In this document: positions 42,817 to 53,427 of the stretch, piece by piece
Layout of the letters: each line of letters begins with the position of its first letter
How positions within the stretch are numbered: the first letter of the stretch is position 1
Assembly (NCBI GenBank): GCA_004764695.1
Contig: SMSO01000035.1
Coordinates: 4,593,040-4,657,039, forward strand
Source: Schizochytrium sp. TIO01
Lineage: Eukaryota > Sar > Bigyra > Thraustochytrida > Thraustochytriidae
DNA: 64,000 nt
Reading direction: 5' to 3'
Made by a program: the position numbers and the translations under genes
Notes under the pieces: model-generated
Told to the model about the DNA's origin: nothing
Database searches by the model: none
Seen by the model: the letters and a program-made list of their open reading frames with translations, nothing else

Positions 42817-43989
42817 ATGGCCTGCACTTGGGCTGCGGCATGGGTCGCGATCTGCCTTGCTTTGTTGTCAGCAACGGGGGCAAGGGCTGATGGGTTTGAC
42901 GAACTTGCCTCTTGGGTACGCCAAAACGACGGCCGGATTGATCGTAGGCTCGAGGTCCGGGCCGATGAGAATGGACTTCGAGGCGTGTTCGCCAAGGCAA
43001 TGATTCAGGATAAAACAGAGGTTATGGTGCTGCCATGGTCACTGGTCATTGGTAACAGCTCGTGGGCAAACCCTATCTCAGATCTTTGCGGGCTTGTATC
43101 TGAGTATCAGGCAATTTTGGAACGTGGCGACGATGAAAACAACTTTCACCAGCCGTATGCAAGTATGGAGGCGAAGGATATCTTTCGCCACCCTGCTTTA
43201 TGGACTGAAGAAACTCGCATGGAGCTCCAGGGCTTGCCTCCACAGGATACATCCCGCCACGTAGACTGGTTTCTATCAACTTGTGAGAAAGGGCCTGCCA
43301 CTTCCATCCGAGATTTGCCACTTGCGCGTCAGCGTGCATTCATAGTACTTATTTCCCGTGCTAGCGATCGCGGACTCATCCCTGGCTACGATCTTTTGAA
43401 CCATCATAACGGATTGTTGAATGTTCGGATAGAAACTCGCAAAGCCAACATCGCTTTGGTGACAGTAAAGAAGGTACATGCTGGCGAACAGCTTTATCTT
43501 TCATATGGCTCCGGGTGGTCTTACGAGATCTTCCGCGATTATGGCTTCGTGGAGGAATGGCCTCAGCTATGGGGATGGCCCGTATCACCCTTTGAGCCAG
43601 ACTTTGGGAACAATAAGTTTTTAGTCCTCCCTGGTGAGGTTGTAGAGTTACTTCCTCCAAAAGAACGAACCATTTCTTCCCTCCCTCTGGAGCAGCGAAT
43701 TGAGCATGCAAAGCAATGGACCGCCGGTCTGTTGCGTGAGGATTGTATGAAGTTTAAAAAATCTGCAGAAAATCTCCTCGCATCTCTTCCAACCACAGCA
43801 GATGAAGATGAAATAATTATCCAAGAGATGACAGCAAAGCAAGATGCACTAGATAACGAAGGCTTGGATGTTGTCGACGCGGTCCGTTATCGGTTAGCAT
43901 TTAAACGTGCTGTACAGCTTGCTTTGAAGACGGCCCAAGCTAAGCTTGAAAACGATGGAGGCACAACTCTTTCGCGAGATGAATTATAA
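42817..43989 (+). CDS. SET-domain methyltransferase (Rubisco-LSMT/SETD type) with ER signals
   Basis: A 390-residue protein. Residues 1-25 form a good signal peptide (hydrophobic core WVAICLALLSATG, then ARA). The SET domain shows GLRGVFAKAMI (53-63), the pseudoknot pieces PGYDLLNHH (189-197, the NH motif) and GEQLYLSYG (223-231, with the Tyr of the active site), followed by FRDYGFV as in Rubisco-LSMT and SETD3/SETD6 relatives. These enzymes methylate lysine or histidine using S-adenosylmethionine. The last residues are TLSRDEL, and RDEL is a functional variant of the KDEL ER-retrieval signal. Signal peptide plus RDEL predicts a soluble ER-lumen methyltransferase, unusual for a SET protein. 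The longest frame starts at GTG; the ATG at 42817 is used. Confidence 0.85.
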   Translation: MACTWAAAWVAICLALLSATGARADGFDELASWVRQNDGRIDRRLEVRADENGLRGVFAKAMIQDKTEVMVLPWSLVIGNSSWANPISDLCGLVSEYQAILERGDDENNFHQPYASMEAKDIFRHPALWTEETRMELQGLPPQDTSRHVDWFLSTCEKGPATSIRDLPLARQRAFIVLISRASDRGLIPGYDLLNHHNGLLNVRIETRKANIALVTVKKVHAGEQLYLSYGSGWSYEIFRDYGFVEEWPQLWGWPVSPFEPDFGNNKFLVLPGEVVELLPPKERTISSLPLEQRIEHAKQWTAGLLREDCMKFKKSAENLLASLPTTADEDEIIIQEMTAKQDALDNEGLDVVDAVRYRLAFKRAVQLALKTAQAKLENDGGTTLSRDEL

Positions 43990-44173
43990 GTTTCCGGCGT
44001 TGTGAAATCGACATATTACAAAATAATATTGTTAGCATGCCATCAAATCCTCTTTTTCGTTTTGCTTCCTTTACCCGGGATGTGTTTAGGTAGACACGGC
44101 CAGAGTAGAGAGAATGAGTCACAATACTACATGAAATATAAAATGATATGACTTTGAGTTACAGTTGGAAAAA

Positions 44174-45019
44174 TTAAGCATAGATTTTGTCGTCAGAGTG
44201 AACAACCTCCTCATCAAAAACGGGAGGGGGAAGAGAGGACATAAGAGGGACTTCTGGAATTACAACCTCAAAGGTCTTGCCACTTTCGACGTCCTCAAAA
44301 AGAAACGACCCTTCCATAGTTCCAGACTTTGAGGTTAATTCTGCACCGCTCACATACTCGAAGACTTGACCGCTGTCGTGCGACATGTGAAGAAGCTCTG
44401 GATAGAGGCCAACGACACCTTCAGCAAAGCGAGGCACTGAGGCCTCGATATCACCTTTGCCATTGCGAAAGATCCAGTGACGACCCACGAGACGGTACAC
44501 AGCGCGCGGATTCTTGCCAACGTTGGAGGCTCGCACGCGGTAAATAAACCATGAAGAGTCATCTGTGTTTGAAGAGTTTGTTGTGGTAATCTCAATACGA
44601 ACGCCCTCTTTGGAGACACCGACGTGGGATGAAGTGACCATGCGATAAAATGTCGGAAGCCATTGCAAGACACGTGATGATCGCTCCATAACTGCCATGC
44701 CGGCATCAACATTCTTGAAGTGCGACCGGGTAAGACCGACAAGGTCCCGGTAGGTAACGACAGGATCCTCTTGATCCTTAACCTCGGTAAGCTTATCAGC
44801 CCACGCTTCGCAGAGGTCTGGCTCAAGGGCCATCTTTTCCTGCCACATTTCCACACGGTCTTGCAAGGTTGGTGAACGCATTAGCATACGACCAGTGCCA
44901 AAATGTTCTTCTGCGATGGGGTCCGGAATGAGAGTCGGAGACATCTTTGTCCATTGTCCGGTGCCGCTGTGTCGTAACTCACGTACAATGACGCGGTACA
45001 TAGTCTTGGCCAAGCTCAT
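44174..45019 (-). CDS. LYR-like plus ApaG (DUF525) domain protein
   Basis: A 281-residue protein. The N-terminus MSLAKTMYRVIVRELRH has the shape of an LYR/complex1 motif (L/M-Y-R followed by a basic helix), used by mitochondrial assembly factors to bind acyl-carrier protein. A helical region follows to about 125. An ApaG domain covers about 131-262: GVRIEI (139-144), RHWIFRNGKGD (180-190), GVVGLYPEL (201-209), GQVFEYVSGAEL (217-228), GTMEGSFLFE (233-242), FEVVIPEVPL (250-259). In eukaryotes ApaG domains occur in FBXO3 and POLDIP2; their biochemical role is uncertain. I see no F-box or YccV domain here. The frame extends to a GTG (45058); the first ATG, 45019, is used. Mitochondrial location is inferred. 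Confidence 0.8.
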   Translation of the reverse strand: MSLAKTMYRVIVRELRHSGTGQWTKMSPTLIPDPIAEEHFGTGRMLMRSPTLQDRVEMWQEKMALEPDLCEAWADKLTEVKDQEDPVVTYRDLVGLTRSHFKNVDAGMAVMERSSRVLQWLPTFYRMVTSSHVGVSKEGVRIEITTTNSSNTDDSSWFIYRVRASNVGKNPRAVYRLVGRHWIFRNGKGDIEASVPRFAEGVVGLYPELLHMSHDSGQVFEYVSGAELTSKSGTMEGSFLFEDVESGKTFEVVIPEVPLMSSLPPPVFDEEVVHSDDKIYA

Positions 45020-46208
45020 GATGTTGTGATTGAATGACGGAAACGGAAAGCGATCCACTTGCTCCTTTTCTGCGTATACGGATGAGTTTGCAACCCTAGA
45101 CAGGTCGATTCTCTGTTTCCCTATCTCTGAGACTTAGGAAGTAAGTACGCTGAATGAGGTGGGCAAGGAGATAGTTTAGATGTCTGTGCTGTGATCCAAT
45201 TTGCAATTTGTAACGAATAAAGCACGCAGATGTTAGTTTATTAATGTTTTACGCACAAAACACAACACCGAGCAACCAACCAACCAACACGCTATCAAGA
45301 AATATCCTGAATTCCACGAGTCCGACACCCACCCCTTCACCCCGCCCCTTTTTCATGGTATATTCGCTATCTATGAGCAGGATGGAATCGATGATGAGCC
45401 CAGCCCATTCATCCAACTGTCACAAAGAAGCATGCTGACGAAAGTTCAAACTAATAAACTAAAGTCCAAGATCAGCGCCTCAGCCCAAGCCCAAGTTCTA
45501 GGCCCGAGCTCAATCTAAAGCTGAGTTTCACCTCTGGTACTCTCACTACCGTTTTAGCGGCCTCCCAATGCCGCTATTGACTGCCAGTGAGCATGAGCGT
45601 GGCACGAACAGTTTGCTCCAAAGTTTGGCACTTACCTTCTATCCTAGTCGGTTTGACGAAGCTCTGTCCCAGGCGTCGTAAGACCTCAACAACGGCACGA
45701 ACGAACGAACGATTCGCGGCGGTCGATAGGTCGATCGGTTGATTGATGATTTGAGGTTTGGACGCCTCAAAAGAAGAAGAAGAAGAAGAAGGAGACTGGG
45801 AATTGATTGGAATTGAATCGAGAAGAAATATTCAATTTATTTATTTTTTAATTAAAAAATACTCTTAATTAAAAGCTACATGAAAGTGATAGAAATGAAT
45901 ACTAAATATGTCTCCGAAAAACAGCACCAACAAACAGAATAAGAAGTTCCTATAAATTCATCGTCGTCATCTTCTTCTAGGCCCAGGAAAGACCAGGAGA
46001 ACAGAAAGCCAAGCTATCCAAACGAAGGAAACACCCAAAGAAAGCCGAGCCAGCGGCGATTACGCGAGGCCATTCGCTCTCCCACGGCCGGTGGAATGCA
46101 GCTTTTTCGAGGCAGATCTAAGCGAATAGCGGCGATTCTAGTCCTGCCCCTTACGTAGGACTTACATACTGTATGGTAGCACTTGCCCTCTCACGTAAAG
46201 GTGTCGCG

Positions 46209-46240
46209 TTTCTTTCTTTCTTTCTTTCTTTCTTTCTTTC
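46209..46240. repeat. (TTTC)n microsatellite
   Basis: Eight TTTC units. Confidence 0.9.
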
Positions 46241-47002
46241 GAGTTCTTTCTTGCGTAAAGGAGAGTAAGTTCTTTCAACAGCCTTATACCCAAAACCTTA
46301 GTACCTATCTACCAGTATGTGCTTACGATAAAGGAGCAGGAGTGTGGATGATGTATTGTCCAGCTACTCTAAACCCTAGCACCTTTACTTCCTTCCTCTG
46401 GGAGGTTTTTGTTCCTCCCTCACATCACGTATCTTCCAACTGGGAAAACAGGGGAAACCAGGGGAGACAAAAACAACGCTAAGGCTCCCACAGCGGCGGT
46501 ATTCTCCCAGACCCCCCACCTCCCCACACTGCTGTGCCTCCCTCACAAACCCCCAGTGGAGTGCAGTGGAAGCAGACTGATGCGCGGCTCTCAGAGCCCA
46601 AGGATTCACAGAGTCGAGGCCCGTTTGTGAGGGGCGCTCGTGAGGCAGTGGGCGCCCTCTCAGCCCACTGGGGCGTGACGTCGTAGGACATAAACAGCTC
46701 AGCCGCCGTTGGCTTTGCCGCTGCCTCCGCCGCTCTACCCGCCCCAAAGCCCCTGAGGTCGACCATTGGCGGCCGTCAATGCGCCCCAGGGACCCTCCCG
46801 AGCGCCTCGACCCCGGCCTCCTCCGCCTGCGCCCTCCTGCTTCGCCACCTCTCGCCTCGCTTCCGCAGAGGAACCGCGGCGGAAGCGGGTGCGCGGGGTC
46901 CGGTATGCACGCGCCTCCCCGCCCGCCCCCCGTCAAGTACTATGGTGGTCACGATGGTCTCGCAGGCGGAGGAGACGTCGCTTCGATCGTCCAAAGTCGT
47001 CC

Positions 47003-47106
47003 AAAATTCAAAATTCAAAATTCAAGGTTCAAGATTCAAAATTCAAAATTCAAAATTGAAATTGAAAACTCAAAACTCAAAATTCAAAACTCGAAACTCG
47101 AAACTC
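47003..47106. repeat. (AAATTC)n-type repeat
   Basis: A purine/pyrimidine-biased run of AAAATTC, AAACTC and GAAACTC units of about seven bases, inside an otherwise GC-rich block. Confidence 0.85.
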
Positions 47107-48759
47107 GCGATGGAATTGGAGATTGAGACCGCGAGAGAAGGCCGCGAGTGAGCGTGGCGGAAGGACTTGGGCGAAGGCGGCGACGTGGACGACGGCCGAA
47201 ATTGTGTGGGCCGAGGTGTGCGAGGATCACAGGAAGTGGCTCGAAGAGAGGGGGCTCTGTCTTCCAGGATCTTCATTTTGGAGTGCTCTCTTCCTCTGCC
47301 TTGTGCTCCTTTCTTCGTTCAGAGGCCGCGGAAGAAGGCGGCGATGACGACCGCGTGGATTTGATTTGGGTGGAGGCGGGCGCCTTGGCCATCGGTTTGC
47401 GGCTGCAGGCGATGATGCTGCTGGTTGCTCGACTGGAGGGCGGCTAGTTCTGTAGTTTTGCGGTTCTGAGGTTTTGCAGTTTTGCGGTGGTTTTGCGGTT
47501 CTGCAGTTTTGGGGTTTGACTGCGCTGCTCTCAGGTGCAGACAGCTGTGACCGCGCCGGTGACGGGAGCCCTGAACTTGCTTCGAGAGCTGGGTAGGGAG
47601 CGTGCTGGTCTCCTCCGGGGGCGGGGGGGGGCTCAGGCGACTGCTTTGGTTGCTCGTATCTGCCCTGTGTTCGATGTCTTCGCTGCTGTGATTGGGCCAA
47701 GTTCTGCCGAGTTCCGCCAAGCCTCGCGAAGTGATGATGTCCTATCTTAGCTGCCTCGCAAGTTTTGGAGAACCCGTTTCTCGCTCGCTCGCAGAGTCAG
47801 TTTACTCGGGCCATGATGCAGCTAGCCCTCACGAAGGCATCTGCCTCAGCGCGCCGCCGGAGAGGCCGCTGGCATGTGCGGCTGAGGTCGGGTGGCTGAG
47901 GCAGCACGCGCGGCGCCTCCATGAGCGATGTGCATGCTGCCGCAGCGCAGCTTTTCGCAAGGTGGCTAGCTGGCAGAGCTACCCGTAGCAGAGGCGCTCT
48001 TGGGGCAGCCAGCGGACGCTCTTCGCGGGTCTATCGTCGCTGATGAAGAGACTGCAACGCTTGGCAAGATTGGCCATGCTGGCTGTGGCTGGAGAAAGCG
48101 CGTCGAGGATTGCTCAAACGAGCTCGGGGTTATGCTCACTCACCTCCTTGCAAAAAGTAAAGAAAAAGAGCGTGCTTCGAAGCTCCTGCTAGCTATGATC
48201 GCCGCAAAGCTTCTGCTTAGTCAGGCGCTTTGCAGCAGATCTCTTTCGAGCAGCACGAGAGAGGAGCGCTCGAATGGGAATTGTGCTGACGAACTGCGCA
48301 GGCACACTGCAGAAGAGTACCATGGCTCTGTCGTTTGGCGGAGGGAGTCTGTCTGAGCGAGCGATCGTGAGTTGTTGCCTGACTTCCACATTTACTGCAC
48401 TATTACAAGGGCTATCATAAATGTTCTTTAAAATAAAAGAAGGCTGAAAAGGCTACTATGAAATTTACTATATAGTATAAGTATTGGTGTCATAACGTTC
48501 GCCTATAAAGTGAAACTATTTGAAGATTAGTATGAGCTTTGAAGGAAGCGTTGGGGTCATATCCAGTGAATAAAGTTCCAACTTCTGAGGTTTGAGGGTC
48601 GAGGCTGACGCTATTGTGTAACACGCTCACCAAGATGCACTTCACAATTCGAAGCCGGGTGAAGCTCAGAAGGGGAGATGCAGTTTTGAAAACGTACTTC
48701 TGCGATTTTCTAATATCGAAAGAATGAAATATAGCGGTTTCAGCTTTGGTAGAATTATG

Positions 48760-49075
48760 CAGATGATAAACTACAGTGAATCCCTAGTTGAAAGCAAATA
48801 GTTGACGTGTTGAGTCGAAGATTAATTATTGTGCCTTGATCTAAAGATGACAAACTCGATGAAATCTCTCAACAGTTGACGTATTGAGTCGAAGATAAAT
48901 TCTTGTGACTCGGTCGGAAGAGGACAAATTACAATGCAATTCCTAATTTAAAGCAAAAGTTGCCATATTGAGTGGAAGATGAATTCTTGGGCCTTGATCT
49001 GAAGATGACAAACTACAATGCAATTCCTGGTCTAAAGCAACAGTTGACCTAATGAGTCAAAAATCAACTATTTGC
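48760..49075. repeat. Degenerate tandem repeat, ~84-bp period, four copies
   Basis: The phrase GTTGAC...TTGAGTCGAAGAT recurs at 48801, 48875, 48959 and 49043 (spacings 74, 84 and 84). Each copy is followed by a TTCTTG(T/G)GCCTTGATCTGAAG-like segment, a short GATGACAAACTAC, then CAATTCCT and AAAGCAA. Copies have diverged by an estimated 10-25%. Confidence 0.85.
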
Positions 49076-49817
49076 CTCATTTAATCTTTCAGTTTAAGGC
49101 GAGATCAAAAATAATGCACTGACAAGAACCCGATGATCGTTAGCGTTCCCGTACATGTGATCTGTGACAGTCCGAAAACCACGCGTTTCCAAGCCACAAA
49201 AAAAATAGTACAGTGAAACTAGCTTTCGTTGATTAAGCGCTACTGTAGGATTCGGCGCGGAGGTGGATAAAATTAGTAAGATCTTTCAAGTTCAACATGA
49301 TCAAAAAGCACAACATAGTTCAGGTGCTCATTCTTTCATGTAGAGGACCTGGTAAGTAGTTTACCAAACTTTTTTTTGCTGGTGTTGTTGATTCGACAGT
49401 TTTTAAGACAAGGAGATTTGATGAAAACTAAGCGGCAAGTTGAGAATGATTTTTTAAATGTATGTATAAGTATGTGCAGAGCAAAATAACTCTCTTTATT
49501 CACCATGCACGTAAGCTGGTTCGAATTGGCAGCCCTCCAGGAGCTGTGAGAAATTCACCTAGCTTACGTTCATAAGAGAAATGCAGCTTTGGCCACAGCC
49601 ATAGAATAATGACTTGACAAAGTCGTAGACCGTTTCAAGGCGGAAGCATAAGATTTGTAAATACAAAGGGGGGAGGATTAAAACAGAGTCGGTAGCACCT
49701 TCCTTGGCGATCGTGCTGATTTGTCCTGATAGCTCTCGAGCCTCAGCAATAACGCAAGCATGTGCTAGCAGACTAAAGGTGACAATTAAGCAAGGGCTTG
49801 TCCTAACAGACTTATGT

Positions 49818-50300
49818 CTAGACCCTAAAAGGTGAGACACGATGTACCATGCTACCCTTCTTGACCCAGATCTGGCTGCAAGAGATGCTGAAGCCAGACT
49901 CTGTGACCACTACGGAAAGGTCCTCTTTGCGCCCGATGTCACGCGTGCGCACCTCCAGGTATGAGCTCGGATAGTGCACGGACGTTCCCATAGCCTCTGG
50001 CTCAAAGATGTGCGTCACCTCCCCGAGAGAGCGCACATGACCTGTCAGGCAGGTATGAGTAGCCTGTACGGCCTGGCGAGGCCCCGCAAGGCTGGTTGAG
50101 GCCGGTTCCAGCGAGGAGGACGCCGCGTCAAGGGCCCAAAGACCATGGATCATCGCCGTAGTTTCATCACTATGGTTTTCAACATCCGTAGAGTTTGAGA
50201 CCGCACGCCACGCCAACGGAGCCGCTGCCGCAACGTTGGGCCGGCCGGGGAACTTTCCCACCTGGGAGACGCGCAGAGCGAAGCGACTGTGAGCGAGCAT
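49818..50300 (-). CDS. Hypothetical protein with a mitochondrial-type presequence
   Basis: A 160-residue protein from the ATG at 50300; the open frame goes further upstream without another good start. The first 22 residues (MLAHSRFALRVSQVGKFPGR) are basic, hydroxylated and free of acids, like a mitochondrial targeting peptide. The rest is polar with no membrane segment. It contains TGHVRSLGEVTHIFEPEAMG and a beta-like C-terminus (SYLEVRTRD, LSVVVTESGFSISC). I recognise no family. Codon choice looks like that of the real genes nearby (many third-position G/C), which is the main support. It is divergent from glutamate dehydrogenase. Confidence 0.5.
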   Translation of the reverse strand: MLAHSRFALRVSQVGKFPGRPNVAAAAPLAWRAVSNSTDVENHSDETTAMIHGLWALDAASSSLEPASTSLAGPRQAVQATHTCLTGHVRSLGEVTHIFEPEAMGTSVHYPSSYLEVRTRDIGRKEDLSVVVTESGFSISCSQIWVKKGSMVHRVSPFRV

Positions 50301-51789
50301 GGCGAGGTCTGTGCAAAGCACCAAGCGGACGAAGAGGCAAGAAGAGCGTGGACGAAGTGCAGACACGGACGTTACAGAGTTTTGGATTTGCAGGATGCAA
50401 TTGCGGATTTGAATTTCGTAGGTACCCACGTAGTATCAAGTTTTTCAAAGTTTGTTTTTTTATTCAAAGATTTGATTCGAATGAGCAGAGAACATTTATT
50501 TTGAATTCTCAGAGACAGAGGGAAAGTTAGCAGCGGATACTTCCTCCATACGCAAACCTTAGGACGAAGAGGAGCCGGACGCTTACTGCGGGAAGGTTAT
50601 TCCCTCTCTCTCCACTGGGCTCTACCACTGGTTTCTTTATCTCTTCCTTGCTGCAGCGCAAGACTGACCAGGATCTTTGGAATCAAACTAATTTCTTTTT
50701 CTTGTGAGGGCTCCACTGCCACCAAGACCTTACCTCCCATTCCCCACTTTATTTTTTAACTTTTGCCTCTTAATCCACTGGGATAAACTTTTACACTGCC
50801 TCACATGCGAAGTAGAAGTTTCCAAAGAGAGAGCGGTTTTTCGACCGCCTTGTGTTACGGCGCAAAATAGCGCCGAGGTTCATTTGGACCATTCTCAAGC
50901 GTCCCTATGTCTCCATAGGAACTGATATCACGGCCGTAGGAAGGCTTACTGGAACTGAAGTGGGCCAGTTGAGACTTATGATAATTGCAATGTTGCTTGG
51001 AAACCTACGTATCGATTTTCAGGAATTGCTTTCGTAGAAGTGTTGATACCCTTCCTTCAACGAAGGGTGGTACGTGTTCCATCACATACGTAGCGCTGTA
51101 AATTATGGCATGCAAGAAAATAATCAAATAAGAAGTTGGCCAGATTTGGTTACGGATTTTATATATCTTGTTTTGTGTTTATACAGTTCGAAGCCAAGCA
51201 ACAATCGTTTTCGTGCACTGATTTGCTCTCTGTGGTGTTGTTAGGCCTTCAAATGCGCATTTGCGAAGAGCCCACTGCATTACCTGATTCACTCTGCGAA
51301 AACCCAACAATATTCTATACTCTACTTTTCTGAAAGAAACAATTAAGTATTTACTTGTATAACGTATTTAGATTTGTCTGCTATAATGGAGTTTCGACTG
51401 GACGCAAGTAGACGAAAGGGAGCACAACTATGCTAAAGAACAGAACAATTGTTCAAATCATCGCCAAGATCGAACAAGAGCAATGGGATGAGCAATCGAT
51501 CAACTCAGAGCATCAATCCTTCGATCCGCTGAACGGATCCCGCACGGCAGTTTGAGACGGAGCGTATAGCCGCTTGCGCTGTCGGCGAAGTTCCCCTCTG
51601 CGCGGGCAAGCCAACGAGCGAGTGAGCAACACAGAGGAGCGCCAGATCGAAGACGCAGGTTGAATTTGCAGTAGCTTCTCGTGTTTTGACGACGCTCCGA
51701 AGCGGCAAGAGGTCTGTATCAAAAGACACGAGAAGGGCTCACAAGCGTGGATCAGGACATATATATATTATATTTTTTTGTAGAGGAGA
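50301..51789. other. Divergent intergenic region upstream of glutamate dehydrogenase
   Basis: 1.5 kb with no supported gene. Just before the ATG there is a TA-rich and T-rich run ending TTTTTTTGTAG (to 51783). It looks like either a TATA-type region or a 3' splice site of a 5' UTR intron. Confidence 0.5.
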
Positions 51790-53427
51790 ATGATGTTGGC
51801 GCGCTCGAGCGCTGCTTTGCGGGGCGTTTGGGGGCGAGGAAATGGCGTTGAACACGCGAAACTGGCAGCCAACCAGCTTCGGGCAGCAACAGCAATCTTC
51901 GGCGTAAGCGCTGTTCGAGAGCACAGTTTGCATCAAAAGCAACAACGAGCTTCAATGTCGTCGGCGATGGGTGTGCCAATGGACGAGCCGCGTCTTTTGG
52001 AGCAGATTAAGGAGTTTTATGACCGCGCAAGTGACTTTATTGATCTCGATGAGGGTGAACTGGAGCTGATCAAGGGCTGTGATGCTGCGCTTCGTGTGAC
52101 ATTTCCCTTCAAGCGTAAGGACGGCACTATTGTGGTAATTCAAGGCTACCGTGCCCACCATAGCCGGCACCGTCAGCCCGTGAAAGGAGGCATGCGATTC
52201 TCGTCGAGTGTAGATTTACAAGAGATTGAGGCCATGGCGGCCCTCATGACGCTCAAGTGTGCCGTGGTGGACGTACCTTTTGGCGGCGGCAAGGGAGGAA
52301 TTCGCATTAATCCTAGCGACTACACGGAGAAGGAATTAGAGCGTATTGTTCGGCGCTTTACAACAGAGCTTGCTAAAAAGTCTTTCATTGGACCTGGCCG
52401 CGACGTCCCGGGCCCAGATCTTGGTACTGGAGAGCGCGAGATGAGTTGGATGGCAGACACCTATGTAAAGCTCTTTGGCGCCACTGACATTCATGCAAAC
52501 GGTGTGGTCACCGGTAAGCCGCTCAGCATGGGTGGTATCGAAGGACGAACCGAAGCCACAGGTCTTGGTGTGTACTACGCAGTCCGTGAATTCATGAGCG
52601 ACCCGTTTATCATGGAACAGGCTGGCCTCCGAGAAAGCACTAGCACAAACCTTGTGGGCCGTAGCTTCATTGTTCAAGGATTTGGCAAGGTCGGATACCA
52701 TGCTGCTTTATACATTCACCGTGCTGGTGGTAAGATCGTCGGTGTTAGCGACCGAAAGTGTGGTATTCTGCGTTGGGAGGGCATTGACCCAGAGTGGCTG
52801 AAGCAATACAAAATCGAGCATGGCAGTGTAGATGGCGCTTTCAAGGATAGTGATCTTGACGCATGCTACCGCGGAGAGGATGTTAGCAAGCTTCTCGAGG
52901 AGCCGAGCGACGTTCTTGTCCTTGCAGCATTCCAGCAACAGATTCATGTTGGTAACGCCCCTCGAATCCAAGCACGTATCATTGTCGAGGCGGCAAATGG
53001 CCCTATCACGCCCTATGCGGAGGAAATCTTGGAACGTAGGAAATCTGGTCCAGCTGTCGTGATTCCTGATGTACTGGCGAGCGCAGGCGGTCTGACAGTT
53101 TCCTACTTTGAGTGGCTCAAGTCTCTCTCTAACGTTCGCTTTGGGCGCTTGACAAAGAAGTGGGAAGAACGTAGTAAACTTGTCATGCTTGAAGCTTGGG
53201 AAGAGATTGGTGGTTCCGTCGACTCTGAGAAGCGCCACCGTATCCTCCAGGGTCCTTCTGAGCGCGACATTGTCTTTTCTGGCCTCGCCGACAGCATGAT
53301 TGTTGCTGCACAGGACACAATCGACACCTCAAAGCGTCTCCGATGCTCCTTGCGTCAAGCCGCTTATGTTAATGCCATCACAAAGATTCATGAGAGTATG
53401 AAGCACGCCGGTCTTTTCTTAGCCTAA
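51790..53427 (+). CDS. GDH: Glutamate dehydrogenase, mitochondrial (ELFV family, hexameric type)
   Basis: A 545-residue enzyme interconverting glutamate and 2-oxoglutarate plus ammonia with NAD(P). The first 55 or so residues (MMLARSSAALRGVWGRG...) are a mitochondrial presequence. Catalytic and substrate Lys residues sit in PVKGGMRFS (Lys132), LMTLKCAV (Lys156) and PFGGGKGGI (Lys168). GPGRDVPGPDLGTGEREMSW (201-220) carries the catalytic Asp. The dinucleotide fold is VQGFGKVGYHAALY (295-308). The C-terminus (ASAGGLTVSYFEWLKSL, RQAAYVNAITKI) is animal-like. The segment at the mammalian antenna position is present but looks about 15 residues shorter, so GTP control like the mammalian enzyme is doubtful. 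A second ATG directly follows the first. Confidence 0.97.
   Translation: MMLARSSAALRGVWGRGNGVEHAKLAANQLRAATAIFGVSAVREHSLHQKQQRASMSSAMGVPMDEPRLLEQIKEFYDRASDFIDLDEGELELIKGCDAALRVTFPFKRKDGTIVVIQGYRAHHSRHRQPVKGGMRFSSSVDLQEIEAMAALMTLKCAVVDVPFGGGKGGIRINPSDYTEKELERIVRRFTTELAKKSFIGPGRDVPGPDLGTGEREMSWMADTYVKLFGATDIHANGVVTGKPLSMGGIEGRTEATGLGVYYAVREFMSDPFIMEQAGLRESTSTNLVGRSFIVQGFGKVGYHAALYIHRAGGKIVGVSDRKCGILRWEGIDPEWLKQYKIEHGSVDGAFKDSDLDACYRGEDVSKLLEEPSDVLVLAAFQQQIHVGNAPRIQARIIVEAANGPITPYAEEILERRKSGPAVVIPDVLASAGGLTVSYFEWLKSLSNVRFGRLTKKWEERSKLVMLEAWEEIGGSVDSEKRHRILQGPSERDIVFSGLADSMIVAAQDTIDTSKRLRCSLRQAAYVNAITKIHESMKHAGLFLA

Larger units (their letters stand above)
45020..49817. other. 4.8 kb without a convincing gene
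   Basis: AT-rich sequence surrounds a GC-rich block at about 46.4-48.35 kb that is open in several frames on both strands. None of those frames resembles a known protein, and most begin at non-ATG codons. Repeats inside: (TTTC)n at 46.2 kb, (AAATTC)n at 47.0 kb, a TTTTGCGG-type minisatellite at about 47450-47516, and the 84-bp array at 48.76-49.08 kb. Confidence 0.5.

Noticed and set aside
46385-48356. Cluster of GC-rich open frames
   Set aside because: Arg/Pro/Ser-rich translations on both strands, mostly with non-ATG starts and no domain.
48760-49075. CRISPR-like array
   Set aside because: The 84-bp units are contiguous tandem repeats with diverged copies, not short identical repeats with unique spacers, and the genome is eukaryotic.
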